Positions 1-10,300 of a stretch of 64,000 bases of DNA are shown here, piece after piece. Every line of letters starts with the position of its first letter. Within the stretch, counting starts at the first letter, position 1. The translations under genes and the position numbers were made by a program. The notes under the pieces were generated by a model. That model ran no database searches and had not been told where the DNA came from. It saw only the letters and a list, made by a program, of their open reading frames with translations. Origin of the DNA: Prosopocoilus inquinatus (lineage: Eukaryota > Arthropoda > Insecta > Coleoptera > Lucanidae); contig CM069869.1 of the NCBI GenBank assembly GCA_036172665.1, positions 5,518,001 through 5,582,000 on the forward strand, given 5' to 3'.

Positions 1-52
1 GGCTAATATACGTGCAGAATAGGCACAATTAAAGTATAGTCTCCGAAATATT

Positions 53-1816
53 TATACACGGTGGCCAGAAAAATGCGGACAAACACCACGCAGGCCAAAT
101 CTTTGTTTAATTCTGAGTTGACAATCTTAATTGAAAAAAGTAGTACAGTGCTTTCTTAAGTCACACGAGCAGCTTAAAAGAATTGTAAATTTGGCAACAC
201 CTAATCAGACAAGTACTGTGGTAGTAATCATTTTATTATTTACTATAAATCAGGTAAATACGCAAATTAGCAAGAATTTTATGTTAACATGGATACCAAT
301 TGTATTCAAATTTAAAGATAATATGAAAAAATTATAAGAACTGTTCAAATTGGTAGCCATCAGTTTCCAGACATAATTCCAATCTTCGAGGAAGCGAATT
401 CAAAACGCGCTCCAACATATCCGGGGTGATTAATCGAACTGCCGCCGTAATTTTATTAATTACATCCTCTTCGTTCACTGGAGGCGTTGCATAGACCTTT
501 TCCTTTAAAAACCCCCAAACGAAAAAGTCCAGAGGATTAATATCGGGAGATCTTGCCGGCCATGCTATTGGACCGTTACGCCCTATCCACCGATTCGGAA
601 AGTGTTCGTTTAACCAATCCCTAGAAATTCTGGCATTGTGAGCAGGGGCTCCGTCATGCATGTACAACATGTTGGGTCTCAAATTCAGTGGAATATTATC
701 CAGTACTTCTTCTAAAACGTTAACGTACTCAATTCCATTTAGACGATTTGGAAGAAATATTGGTCCAACAACTCGGAGATTTAAAATCCCCAGCCAAACA
801 TTTACCGAAAATCTTCTCTGATGTCCAATTTCCCTTACTGCCTTGGGATTTTCGTCCGCCCAAAAATGAAAATTATGGCTATTAAAGACGCCATCTCTCG
901 TAAACAAGCATTCGTCGCTCCAGAGAATATGCAATAAAAAGTTCGGCTCTTCTTGAATCCTTTGTAAAATATTGTTACAAAACATTCTTCTGTGCACATT
1001 ATCGTTCACATACAAAGGCTGCACTTTCCTTGCATGAAACGGATGCAACAAATTTTGAGATAGTACGGAGTGCACTGTTGTTTTGCTAGGAATATTTAGT
1101 TCCCGAGCTATTTGTCTTGTGCTGGACGTCGGATCTTCGTAAACAGCATCCAATATTTGCTCTTCTAATTGAACTGTTCGACGCCCTCTAGGTCTACCGC
1201 TGTTACGATAATTCGGTATAAAGGAGCCAGTTTCTCTAAGTCGCTGATCCATTCTACGGAACGTGTTGGTGGATGGATGTCGCCGTTGAGGATACCGTAT
1301 TTGATATTCTTCTTTTGCCAAGTTTGCATTTCCATTGCAAAATCCGAATACCATATACATGTCGGCGTATTCTCCAAAGGTAAACATTGTTCGGTACTAA
1401 GAACAGCACAAAATGTTTATCTTATTTCAAGAGCCAAATGTCACATGAGAAACGTCAAAAATTGACAACTACTTACTACTTTTAAACAAGCAGCCTTACA
1501 GTACCACGTTGCCATATGTACTTTAATTTCAAAAAAGCCAATGAAGAAATGTTAAAAATGTAAACCATTGGTATTAATCGATTAGTTACATCAATGCATT
1601 TGAGATAATTCCATTTCTAAATTTCACCACAATGATTTTACATAGATAAATTTGACGAATTTTGCTAAATTTTAGCCGTACATCTTAAGGTTTGATGGTC
1701 TCGTGCGCCTTAAGGAAGGACCGTATAACTTTTTTGGATTAAGATTATCGCCTCAGAATTGAACAAAGAATCGTTCTACCTGGCGTTTGTCCGCATTTTT
1801 CTGGCCACCGTGTATA
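53..1816 (-). mobile_element. Complete Tc1/mariner-superfamily (DD41D) transposon
   Basis: The ends are a perfect 32-bp inverted repeat (53-84 and 1785-1816), including the flanking TA. The core termini begin CACGGTGGCC next to TA dinucleotides, the target duplication typical of this superfamily. Similarity continues imperfectly inward to about 134 and 1735, so the real TIR is near 80 bp. The element is about 1.76 kb and carries one uninterrupted transposase ORF on the minus strand. Intact termini plus an open ORF suggest a young, possibly autonomous copy; activity is an inference. Confidence 0.93.
332..1387 (-). CDS. DD41D Tc1/mariner-family transposase, apparently full length
   Basis: A 351-residue cut-and-paste transposase that would bind the element's termini and move it into TA targets in the nucleus. 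Residues 2-55 resemble the DUF4817 helix-turn-helix of insect transposases (EYADMYMVFGFCNGNA, RYPQRRHPS). A GRPRGRR basic motif lies at 64-70 and a second helix-turn-helix region at about 75-115. The catalytic triad is visible: D158 (LWSDECLF), D245 (MHDGAPAH) and D287 (SPDINPLDFFVWG). Forty-one residues separate the last two, hence DD41D. The length is normal for the family and there is no stop or frameshift. The start is the first ATG in frame. The C-terminus (YQFEQFL) matches the usual GGxFEHL-like ending. The gene lies alone between the element's TIRs. Confidence 0.93.
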   Translation of the reverse strand: MFTFGEYADMYMVFGFCNGNANLAKEEYQIRYPQRRHPSTNTFRRMDQRLRETGSFIPNYRNSGRPRGRRTVQLEEQILDAVYEDPTSSTRQIARELNIPSKTTVHSVLSQNLLHPFHARKVQPLYVNDNVHRRMFCNNILQRIQEEPNFLLHILWSDECLFTRDGVFNSHNFHFWADENPKAVREIGHQRRFSVNVWLGILNLRVVGPIFLPNRLNGIEYVNVLEEVLDNIPLNLRPNMLYMHDGAPAHNARISRDWLNEHFPNRWIGRNGPIAWPARSPDINPLDFFVWGFLKEKVYATPPVNEEDVINKITAAVRLITPDMLERVLNSLPRRLELCLETDGYQFEQFL

Positions 1817-2071
1817 ATAGGAGTATTTTAGATTACAAGAAAATCAAGTAAACTAGAAACACGTTTTATTATTTTTATTATTTATTTTAAACAGCCTTTT
1901 CGAATAGAAAAAGCTAATTGTCCCGAACATTTTCCTAAAAATTGTTTGAAAATTTGTTTTCGAGTTTTCCGAGATACACAAGTCTGCATAGAACCGATCC
2001 TGGTTTCCAGAAATAGGTTGCGTAAGGAATGTCTGATGAACTGATGATAGCTTTCTTTTAATATTAAATTG
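1817..2071. other. Unassigned AT-rich spacer between two elements
   Basis: No ORF, RNA gene or repeat recognised. It separates the DD41D transposon from the 3' tail of the next retrotransposon. Confidence 0.5.
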
Positions 2072-2097
2072 ATAATAATAATAATAATAATAATAAT
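2072..2097. repeat. (AAT)n microsatellite tail of the retrotransposon
   Basis: About 26 bp of AAT repeats (ATT on the minus strand) immediately after the element's 3' UTR. Its position makes it the 3' tail used in target-primed integration rather than an independent microsatellite. Confidence 0.8.
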
Positions 2098-2289
2098 GTT
2101 TATTTGCAATTGGATTCATACAGAATATTGCTTCGTCAAAATGGAAAAAGAAGCCGATGCGGGCGTACAAAAACACATAAGTCAACGATACATTTAAACA
2201 ACACAATAACCAGAAACTACAACTAAACATCCTCATAGCCAATTTTAGTACTAACCGGACTACTTTAGCAGTGATGTACCTAGAGGATT

Positions 2290-4314
2290 CTAGCCATTTA
2301 GGAATTCTTCGAGAGAGTAGTAAGGAGTACTGAGAAATAGATGTCTAATATTTCGCTTGAAAGAATTTCTATTTAAATTAGATTGGATTTCTAGCGGTAA
2401 TTTGTTAAAAATTTGAATTCCCATATAGCCAGTGCCCCTTGCCAAAAAGGATGTTCGATGAACAGGTACGCACAAATTGTCACTGTTTCGAGTGCTGTAA
2501 GATACATTTATTTCCTTATTCGCCGGAAATCTTTCTAAGTTGTCATAGATGAATAATGATAAGTTGTATAAATAAAGCGGGAAGATTGTCATTACATTGA
2601 ATTGTAAGAAAAGAGGTCTACAATGTTCTCTCCAAGTTGCATTAGCAATTAATCTTATTATTTTTTTCTGTAATAGGAATAGTTTATTTACATGACTGGA
2701 ATTACCCCATATGATTATGCCATACTCCAGATGAGAGCGGACATGCGCGTTATAGTACAATAAAAGAACATTAACAGACACCACTTTTCTCAGGTTAAGG
2801 AGGGCAAAACATGAACTGCTCAATTTACTCGCTACACTGTCAATGTGGGACTCCCAGTTTAAGCTACAATCAACCCAAATACCCAAAAATTTGATGGGTT
2901 GTTGCACGGGTATGGATTTATGGCCGCATTTTACTAGCATACTTTCGTGCAAGGAAACAGAATTTTTAATTGAAAACTGAACCATTGCCGACTTGTTAGG
3001 GTTAAGCAGTAAATTATTAGTTGCACACCAGTTATTCATTATTTTAGCCATTTCATTACACTTTTTTGTTAAATCCGATCGATTTTTCGTGCTAATAATC
3101 GTCGTTGTATCATCCGCGTATTGACATAATTTTATCAGTCCTTCGCCGTATAATTGATGTTGTTTTAACAAATCATTACTGTATAACAGAAACAGAAGTG
3201 GCGAGAGGATTCCACCCTGTGGCACACCAGAATTAGTAGTGATAGAGTTCGATCTGTAGACCGCATCCTTTACTCTTTCTGTATCCTGTTTCACTTCGAC
3301 AAATTGCCTGCGATCATGAAGGTAGGAGATGAACCAATTTACTACCGGACCATTTATACCGTGTTGACTTAGTTTCCATTGTAGCAGCTTGTGATCCAAC
3401 ACATCGAAGGCTCTCGTGAGATCGTAAAATATGCCTACCGTAGGGCATTTATTGTCCAGACTATTAATAATATGATCTATGACTGTAAAAAGAGCATTGG
3501 TGGTGTTTCTTCCTTCCCGGAAGTCATGGTGACTTTCCGCTAGTAGATTATGTTCTTCTAGAAAGCCTTTTATTCGAATGTACATAAGCTTATCGATAAC
3601 CTTAGCAAAAACCGATAAATTAGCGACGGCTCTATAATTTTCAATGTTTGATGCATCCCCCTTCTTGTACACAGGTATTATCTTAGCAGTTTTCAGTTCA
3701 TCGGGATACGTACCTGTTTTGAAAGAACAATTAATTATATCGACTAAGGGAGAGGCAAGCAGCTTTGCAACAGGACCTACCAGAAAACAGGGTACTCCAT
3801 CTGGACCTTCCGAGTTTTTGACAGAAATTTGTTGTAATACAATTACCACTTCCTCTGTGGTAACCGGAGATAAAAACATAGAAAAGTTTACCAAGAAGGG
3901 AAGTACACTTGCATCCTTTGAACTAATATTGGTAACCCCGACGCTCCTTGAGAAGTAGTCATTAAACTTATTTGCAATTATCAGAGGATCATTTGGCTTA
4001 TCTACATTATTATTTAGGTTAGGGGATTTGATCCGGTTAATTCTGAGATTTGCATTAATGACCTTCCAGCAAGCTTTACCGAAATGTCTAGATTTTATTA
4101 ACTCCTCAGAAGTTGCCTTCTTTTTGGCGTCTTGCAATTCTTTGTTATATATTTTTTTAAGATCTTTATATTTGGTTAATAACATTTCATCATTAGTTTT
4201 TTTGTATAGCCAATTAAAATCTTTTAGCTGATTAGAAAGTTGAGTCAGTTCACTATTTATCCACTTCCTTTTAAAATTTTTGATGCAATTCTCTTTTTTC
4301 GTACTGCTGCACAT
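2290..4314 (-). CDS. Non-LTR retrotransposon reverse transcriptase (ORF2, N-terminally truncated)
   Basis: A 674-residue open frame, minus strand. It begins in the linker after the missing AP-like endonuclease and runs through the reverse transcriptase. Visible motifs are SEGPDGVP (about 168), NYRAVANLSVFAKVIDK (226-242), motif A FYDLTRAFDVLDH with D298, SGVPQGGILSPLLF (362-375) and the catalytic YADD at 399-402, followed by the thumb and a C-terminal region with EYGIIIWG. The catalytic aspartates are present and there is no stop, unusual for a truncated copy and suggesting recent insertion. The first ATG is arbitrary because the true ORF started upstream. A histidine-glycine usual before the FREG motif reads HHDFREG. 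The clade within the CR1/L2/jockey group cannot be fixed by eye. Confidence 0.88.
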   Translation of the reverse strand: MCSSTKKENCIKNFKRKWINSELTQLSNQLKDFNWLYKKTNDEMLLTKYKDLKKIYNKELQDAKKKATSEELIKSRHFGKACWKVINANLRINRIKSPNLNNNVDKPNDPLIIANKFNDYFSRSVGVTNISSKDASVLPFLVNFSMFLSPVTTEEVVIVLQQISVKNSEGPDGVPCFLVGPVAKLLASPLVDIINCSFKTGTYPDELKTAKIIPVYKKGDASNIENYRAVANLSVFAKVIDKLMYIRIKGFLEEHNLLAESHHDFREGRNTTNALFTVIDHIINSLDNKCPTVGIFYDLTRAFDVLDHKLLQWKLSQHGINGPVVNWFISYLHDRRQFVEVKQDTERVKDAVYRSNSITTNSGVPQGGILSPLLFLLYSNDLLKQHQLYGEGLIKLCQYADDTTTIISTKNRSDLTKKCNEMAKIMNNWCATNNLLLNPNKSAMVQFSIKNSVSLHESMLVKCGHKSIPVQQPIKFLGIWVDCSLNWESHIDSVASKLSSSCFALLNLRKVVSVNVLLLYYNAHVRSHLEYGIIIWGNSSHVNKLFLLQKKIIRLIANATWREHCRPLFLQFNVMTIFPLYLYNLSLFIYDNLERFPANKEINVSYSTRNSDNLCVPVHRTSFLARGTGYMGIQIFNKLPLEIQSNLNRNSFKRNIRHLFLSTPYYSLEEFLNG

Positions 4315-4330
4315 GATGTTTTTTTATCAT

Positions 4331-5243
4331 TGGCTAACTTTTAATTAAGACGTCTATTAGCATCGAACGTAGGACGAAAAAATTTACTTTTTCGTCAGTT
4401 GCGAATCAAGGTGAATTTTTAATTCTTTCTCGACTTATAGCACTTATTTGCCCGCCTCGTTGGCATTTTTATAAAAATTTGAAGTTATCTGTTTATAATC
4501 GTTTAAACATAAATAATATAGATAAATTTCCTGCAAGTGGGTTGAAAGACAGAAGTTTTAATTTTTTTTTTTATTATCTTAATAATTCAAATCGTCGCTA
4601 TGAAGTTAGGTTTATATCAATGAAAATGTGTATAGAAACAATAGTATGAACATTTTGAATAAAAAAACCGCAATTCTTGTCTTCAAGGAATATCCATAGA
4701 GGATGTACTATGACGCTCAACTTAAATGATACTCCTGCATGCGAACCACACTCATAAGAACATTTATCGTAAGGGCTACGAAACTGTCAAATAGTATCGT
4801 TTATGGTGAGCATCGTTGTACATACAGATCAACCTAATGGAGATTCCAGCAAGGTAATAGCGCCCTTGTTGACGTTGGTAGTAAAAATTACAAAACTATA
4901 AATCGGTCTCGATTTATTTGATGGCGTATAACATTCTAAAAAAAAATCTCGTTGTCTCATTTTTTCATTTTTTTATACATATACTAATAACGATTGCATT
5001 CAACCTTTAATCATTTCAATGCTAAATTAACCAAATTAAAAATTTATTCTGAAAGTTTTTAGGAAAAAGGCAGATTATAAGCATTTTTGTCCGAAATAGG
5101 CATTTATTCATAAATAGGCAAAAATAGGCACTATAAAACTTTACCATTTGAACAGTAACTGCAGGTCCTATCAAAGTAGTGTTTAACAAATAGAAAAGGC
5201 AAATGCCTAAACTTCCGCAGTCTGGCAATTACAAAGACTGCGG
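4331..5243. other. Unassigned AT-rich DNA
   Basis: No gene recognised. A small 8-bp-arm hairpin lies at 4898-4917. Around 5080-5140 the word ATAGGCA recurs, but no unit is clear. Confidence 0.4.
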
Positions 5244-5363
5244 TAAGTGAACGGTCGAAGTGGTCAGACCAAACCACGTGATCACGTTTCTCAATTGGTG
5301 ATTGGTCAGAGGGTTAGTCGGACTGTTGACTTGACGATTTGGTGCAATTTGACCGTTCACTTA
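5244..5363. mobile_element. Small MITE-like element with 13-bp perfect TIRs
   Basis: TAAGTGAACGGTC at 5244-5256 is exactly inverted at 5351-5363, giving a 120-bp element with a further self-complementary centre near CCACGTGATCACG. No coding capacity and no clear target duplication, so the family is not assigned. Confidence 0.6.
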
Positions 5364-5385
5364 ACTCGGCCAAAAATTTAGTCCG

Positions 5386-5682
5386 AACAAATGGAACTCT
5401 TTTTATTATCGATTTTTATATAAATTTATTGAGGCCGAACGCTTCTGCAACTCTTAAAATCAAATTGGGGATTGTCAGATGAAATTTATCTTAAACGATA
5501 TGCAGCGTGGACGCTTACAAATGAAGACCGCTTGAGAATAAACTGCTCTTATTTACCAAGATACAGGAAAATTTATAAGAATAAGTCGTTCAGAATTCAA
5601 AGTTATAGCTAAATATGAAATTACAGCCTCCTATCTCAAAAATAAAAAAAAAATTACTATTTATTGTGAACCACTCTTTATA
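5386..5682. repeat. Left arm of a ~300-bp inverted repeat
   Basis: This arm matches the reverse complement of 7884-8190 over essentially its whole length; shared blocks include GAACGCTTCTGCA, GTGGACGC, AATGAAGACCGCTT and the CCTCTATCTCAAAAAT region, with scattered differences. The two arms enclose the younger Tc1-like element at 5972-7883. The outer structure is probably an older long-TIR or foldback element of about 0.9 kb before the nested insertion. Confidence 0.8.
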
Positions 5683-5971
5683 CACACTACATCAGGAAAA
5701 ACTGGTGAGATTACTGTCTTCCAAAATAATATGAGTAGGAAAATACGAGATTCACTCTTATTTCTCAATTACTTCATTTGGTTCTGTTTTTGATTATTTC
5801 AGTGAATTGCTGTTATTCTACAAAAAAGCACAAAGTTTCGGAACGCGTTGAAATAATCACTCAGAGATAAATGAACTAGTTGAGAAAGAAGAACGAATTT
5901 CGGATTTCCCTGTTCATGTTATGTTAGGGGACACTTTACCCCCACCAGTATTTCCTAATGAAGCGTGTATA

Positions 5972-7883
5972 CAGGGTGTGGATAAAGTATGGAACAAAAT
6001 TCAAATTTCTGTTATCTTGGGTTTGAGGAAAAAATACTGAAACAGATCGATTTTAGTTTTGTCCCATGCACTTTATGACATAGTGAATTTTATTCTGTGG
6101 CCATCTGATTGCACCCAAGGTGACGTCATCAGTTTTTTCAAATGGTAACATCCGACTTTTATTATCCCTTGTCGTTAAGTATTCCATTGTGCGCACAACG
6201 GTATAAAAAGTTTGGTATCTTACATAACAATTTTTTGGAGAAAAACACTTTCGAATTTAAAAAAATTAAAATTTTATTCCTATGATAAACTAATCAAAAA
6301 TTATCAACAAATTAGATACGTCTGAGGTGTACCTCGGATTGTCTTCAATCGAGACATCGACCAGTCGACATAAGGGAAACAAAAAAACCCTATGCAGGCC
6401 TTACCGTTTGTTCCTAGAACCGAATGATTTTTTAAATTTCCGGTTGATGATGTTTTTTACAATTGAAAAACGCAAGTAACTATGGCGTGGACGAAAGTAA
6501 TGTCAAAGTACAGAATTCAAATTCTTATTATGGTTGGCTTTGGTGATAAAATACGTAGCCATGAAGAAGCCTGTCAATTGTTCAATGCAGAAAATGCAAA
6601 CCGAACACCGATTTCGCGATCAACGGTCAGCAAAATTGTGGCAAAATTCGCAGAAACTGGCAGTGTGAAAGACAGACTCAAACAAGGTCGTCCAAGAACT
6701 GAAGAAGGTACTAGGCTGAACATTCTCTTGGAAGTTCAAAACAACCCCCACACTTCAACAAGAAACATTGCCAGAGATAATGCAGTCGACTTTTCCACAG
6801 TCGCAAAGTACTTGAAGAAGGAAAAACTTCATCCATATAAAGTCCATCTCGTTCAGGAACTGAATGAAGATGACTTCGACTGTCGAAACGAGTTCTGTGA
6901 AGAATTGATGCTACGATGCGATGAGAATCCCGAATTTCTCAGTAATGTGCTTTTTAGCGACGAAGCAACTTTTAAAATAAACGGTCAGGTGAATCACAAT
7001 AATTGTAGATAATGGTCGGGCGAAAATCCTCGTTGGGTTCGGGAGGGTCACACCCAAACCCAACAAGAAGTTAATGTGTGGGCGGGAATAACAGGAGATC
7101 GCATTGTGGGACCTGTCTTTTTCGAGGGAAATTTAAACGCTGAAAGATATTTAGATTTTCTAAGATTTGACCTCGTGCCAGCATTGGTAATACTGTTTCC
7201 GGACGAAGGCAATCCTGATGCGCCTCATCCCAGAATCTGGTTCCAACAAAATGGAGCACCTCCACATTTTGGCCAGCATGTTCGCAGGTATCTCGACGAA
7301 ATTTTCCCAGGGAGATGGATAGGACGAAGGGGAACAATTGACTGGCCTGCCCGCTCGCCAGATCTCACCCCACTTGATGATTTTTTTCTATGGGGTCATG
7401 TGAAATCAAAGGTGTACACAAATAAGCCACATGACTTGGATGATCTGAAAACTCGTGTGTACGTCCGTCTTGGCCAATGTCAAATGGTCAACGGTGGACA
7501 GTTCACCTCCGTTGATATTTTATCTAATTTGTTGATAATTTTTGATTAGTTTATCATTTTTTGATTAGTTTATCATAGGAATAAAATTTTAATTTTTTTA
7601 AATTCGAAAGTGTTTTTCTCCAAAAAATTGTTAAGATACCAAACTTTTTATACCGTTGTATGCACAATGGAATACTTAACGACAAGGGATAATAAAAGTC
7701 TGATGTTACTATTTGAAAAAACTGATGACGTCACACCTGGGTGCAATCAGATGGCTACAGAATGAAATTCACTATGTCATAAAATGCACGGGACAAAACT
7801 AAAATCGACCTGTTTCAGGATTTTTTCATCAAACCCAAGATAACAGAAATATGAATTTTGTTCCATACTTTATCCACACCCTG
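5972..7883 (+). mobile_element. Long-TIR Tc1/mariner (DD41D-like) transposon, defective
   Basis: Ends CAGGGTGTGGATAAAGTATG and its reverse complement, both flanked by TA (5970-5971, 7884-7885). The inverted termini are about 350 bp long (5972 to ~6318 and ~7520 to 7883). The right TIR carries an extra ~20-bp tandem duplication near 7547-7575. The 1,912-bp element lies within the older inverted repeat 5386-5682 / 7884-8190, abutting its right arm, so it inserted later. Its transposase is broken, so it is non-autonomous now. Confidence 0.92.
6482..7549 (+). pseudogene. Broken DD41D Tc1/mariner transposase
   Basis: Starts MAWTKVMSKYRIQ and keeps one frame to 7549 apart from a single in-frame stop (TAA at 7010-7012) where the family normally has an aromatic residue before WSxENP. 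The N-terminal helix-turn-helix and a KQGRPRT motif are present. First catalytic Asp: LFSDEATF (D160). The second is mutated: QQNGAPPHF has Asn where the family has Asp. The third lies in SPDLTPLDDFFLWG, 41 residues later, with one extra D. Near the C-terminus roughly 20-30 family residues seem missing between KTRVYVRLGQ and CQMVNGGQF. Three independent lesions mean the enzyme is dead. Confidence 0.9.
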
Positions 7884-8190
7884 TACAGAGTAGTTCACAA
7901 TAAATTGAGATTTTTTTTTTTTTTTCATTTTTGAGATAGAAGGCTATTATTTAATATCTAGCTATAAACTTTTATTCTGAACAACTTATTCTAATGACAT
8001 TTTCCAGTATATTATACAATAAGGGCACTTTACTCTTAAGCGGTCTTCATTTATCGGTGTCCACGCTGTATACCGTTCAAGAAAAATTTCATCTCACTTT
8101 CTCAATCTGATTTTGGGGGATGCAGAAGCGTTCTGCCTGAATAAAGTTTTATAAAAATTGATAATAAAAAAAAAATCCCATTTGTAGCAC
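7884..8190. repeat. Right arm of a ~300-bp inverted repeat
   Basis: Reverse complement of 5386-5682. Beyond it, at 8205-8210, an AAGACACTG end followed by TA could be the original terminus of the outer element, but the matching left terminus is not clear. Confidence 0.8.
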
Positions 8191-8749
8191 ATTCTTTGGA
8201 AGACACTGTAAGTATGAATGGGAAATATCAAAGTCCGTTCTGTTGCCCTTACTTACTCGCAACGCCCATTCCTCCGCAGTAATCTGATAATGCACGCGCT
8301 TAACGTTTGATAATATTTATCGTATCGTCTAACGATAATATCAACCAAAACCAAAAAGCGAATTACAATGTGAAACAAAAAAGAATGATCAGCGAAATGA
8401 AAACAAAAGACGATCGGTTTCCTTTTATAAATCCTACGACGTCTTTCTCGTTTGCATTTTCCGTTTCCTTTCATAAGTCTTTTATGTTTGTGTGTGTGTG
8501 TTTTTTTTTTAATTTCAGTGATCCTCTTGTCAATCGTATTTTGTTTTTGCTTAATTTCATTAATTATCCATCGATAATGCAAACGAGAAACAAAAAGAGA
8601 ATTGCCGAGTGAAACAAAAAATATTCAACGATATAAAACAAAAGACAATCTTATAAATTTTTGCGTTTTCTTTCTCACTTGCATTCACAGATAAACGATA
8701 AAACAAAAGAAGACCGACAAAGAAAATGAAACGGACCGACAAAATTAAA

Positions 8750-8822
8750 TGAAAACCAAAAGATTTGTAAAATGACAGCCACTGTCCTTTGTTTTGCGTG
8801 GCTGATTAACTTCTGTTTCATT
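8750..8822. repeat. Left arm of a 73-bp inverted repeat
   Basis: Reverse complement of 9233-9305 with 5 mismatches in 73 (93%). Weaker inverted similarity continues outward to about 8670 and 9370. It could form a large cruciform or a hairpin RNA. Confidence 0.85.
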
Positions 8823-9177
8823 CTATTGTTCGCTTTTTGTTTTTCGTTTCCATTACGTATAAAGGATCGATGAAATTAAACAGATAGAGAAACAACATAC
8901 GGGCGGGGGATTGATGAAATTAAAAACAAGATTTATAAAAGAAAACGGAAAATGCAAATGAAAAGAGAAAATCAAAATGTTTATAAAACGTAACCGAACC
9001 TTATTTTTATTGTGTTGATTATTTCTTGTCACATCACACTCTATGTACCTGCATTTAAAACTTTATTCGCTGACGGCGAGTTTGCTGTCCCAGCCCATCT
9101 GCGGTTCGCTTTTCGTTTTCGATTTGCATTTTCAACAGAAAAAGAGAATCAATGAAATCAAACGAAAACAAAATACG

Positions 9178-9220
9178 ATTGACACATAATTATAAATGGA
9201 ATGCATAATTCTGTGTCAAT
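9178..9220. repeat. Short hairpin inside the larger inverted repeat
   Basis: Arms 9178-9193 and 9205-9220 pair over 16 bp with one mismatch (ATTGACACATAATTAT), leaving an 11-nt loop. Confidence 0.7.
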
Positions 9221-9232
9221 CGCGAACAACAT

Positions 9233-9305
9233 AATGAAACAGAAATTAATCAGCCACGCAAAATAAAAGACAGTGGGTGTCATTTTATAAATCTTTTGGT
9301 TTTCA
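9233..9305. repeat. Right arm of a 73-bp inverted repeat
   Basis: Inverted partner of 8750-8822. The ~410-bp interval between the arms is not self-complementary overall. Confidence 0.85.
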
Positions 9306-10300
9306 ATTAATTTTATTTATCTGTTCTCATTTTCTTTCTCGGTCTTCTTTTGTTTTATCGGTTATCTCTTGCCTTATTCCAACGTTTGTCATTTTTTCTC
9401 TTATTAACGTTTGCCGTTCTCTTTTTTTTTTGGTTAAATAAATAGTTCGTCTTTGTCATTTATCGTTTTATTTTGTTATTTTCGGCTTCATTCTACTATT
9501 CACTTTTTGTTTTTCATCGCTTTTGGTTTTTAATACCATAGTTAAACAAAAAAAAATAATCAACGAAGTAAAACAAAAGACGATCCGGTCATTTTATTGT
9601 CACTTTTTGACTTTTGTTTCAATTATTATCGATCGATTTTCATTTCCTTTGTCGGTACCCTTTTATTTTACTGGGTGTCTTTTGTTTCATTCCAACGTTC
9701 ACCCTTGTTTTTCTTATTTGTATTTCTCATTTTTATTTTTATTTTATTGATCGTCTCTTGTTTTATTTGGTTGATTATTTATCGTTTAATTCTGTAGTTC
9801 ACTCTTTGCTTTCTGCTTTTTTTGGATTTTTATTTAACTTGATTTTTCTGTTTGTATTTATTAGCTTTTTTTGTTTTGCTATTTCCTCACTTGTTTTGCT
9901 TTGTTTCATTGTTCGCCGTTCGTTTTCGTGTGCATTTAATCTAATTTTACTATGTTTGTTTCATTTTATTAGTTATGACATTTTCTGTTTCATTGTTTTC
10001 GTCTTTCGTTTTCATTTTTGCGTTTAAGTTTTTGGTTCTTATTTATTTATCTTGCATTTTATTGTCTCGTTCACATTTAGCTTTGTCCTTGCGCCACCGT
10101 CCCCTTTCATAATTTTTTTGATTTTTATTATTTAATTTCAATTTTATTGTTTTCTGTTACATTTTACTAATAACAATAATATTTATTTTGAACTCAATGT
10201 TTATGTTTTAAAATAAATAAAAATAGTTACTTAAAGATTAAAATTGCCTCTGGCTTTATTATTTTATCGTATCTTGTTTTATTTTGTTCGCTTTTGTTTT

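Larger units (their letters stand above)
2072..4330 (-). mobile_element. 5'-truncated CR1/jockey-group non-LTR retrotransposon
   Basis: On the minus strand this holds the C-terminal two thirds of an ORF2, a ~190-bp 3' UTR and an (ATT)n tail. No endonuclease domain or ORF1 is seen upstream, so the copy is truncated at its 5' end near 4.3 kb, as is usual after target-primed reverse transcription. The last unique bases before the tail (AAATAAACAT, read on the minus strand) recur at the 3' end of the separate element at 54.1 kb. The exact 5' boundary and a target duplication could not be fixed. Confidence 0.85.
8216..10300. repeat. Low-complexity TTTTGTTT/AAACAAAA-rich degenerate repeat region
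   Basis: About 2 kb of diffuse repeats built on words such as GAAACAAAAGACGATC and their reverse complements. The words run in one orientation on the left half and mostly the opposite on the right half. It contains the clear inverted repeat 8750-8822 / 9233-9305. The open frames here are low-complexity (Phe/Ser/Leu-rich) and are not credible genes. A short (TG)n run lies near 8490. Confidence 0.6.

Noticed and set aside
1169..1465. 98-residue plus-strand open frame
   Set aside because: Antisense shadow of the DD41D transposase.
9523..10027. Overlapping 66-137-residue open frames rich in Phe, Leu and Ser
   Set aside because: They lie in TTTTGTTT low-complexity DNA; composition alone explains them.
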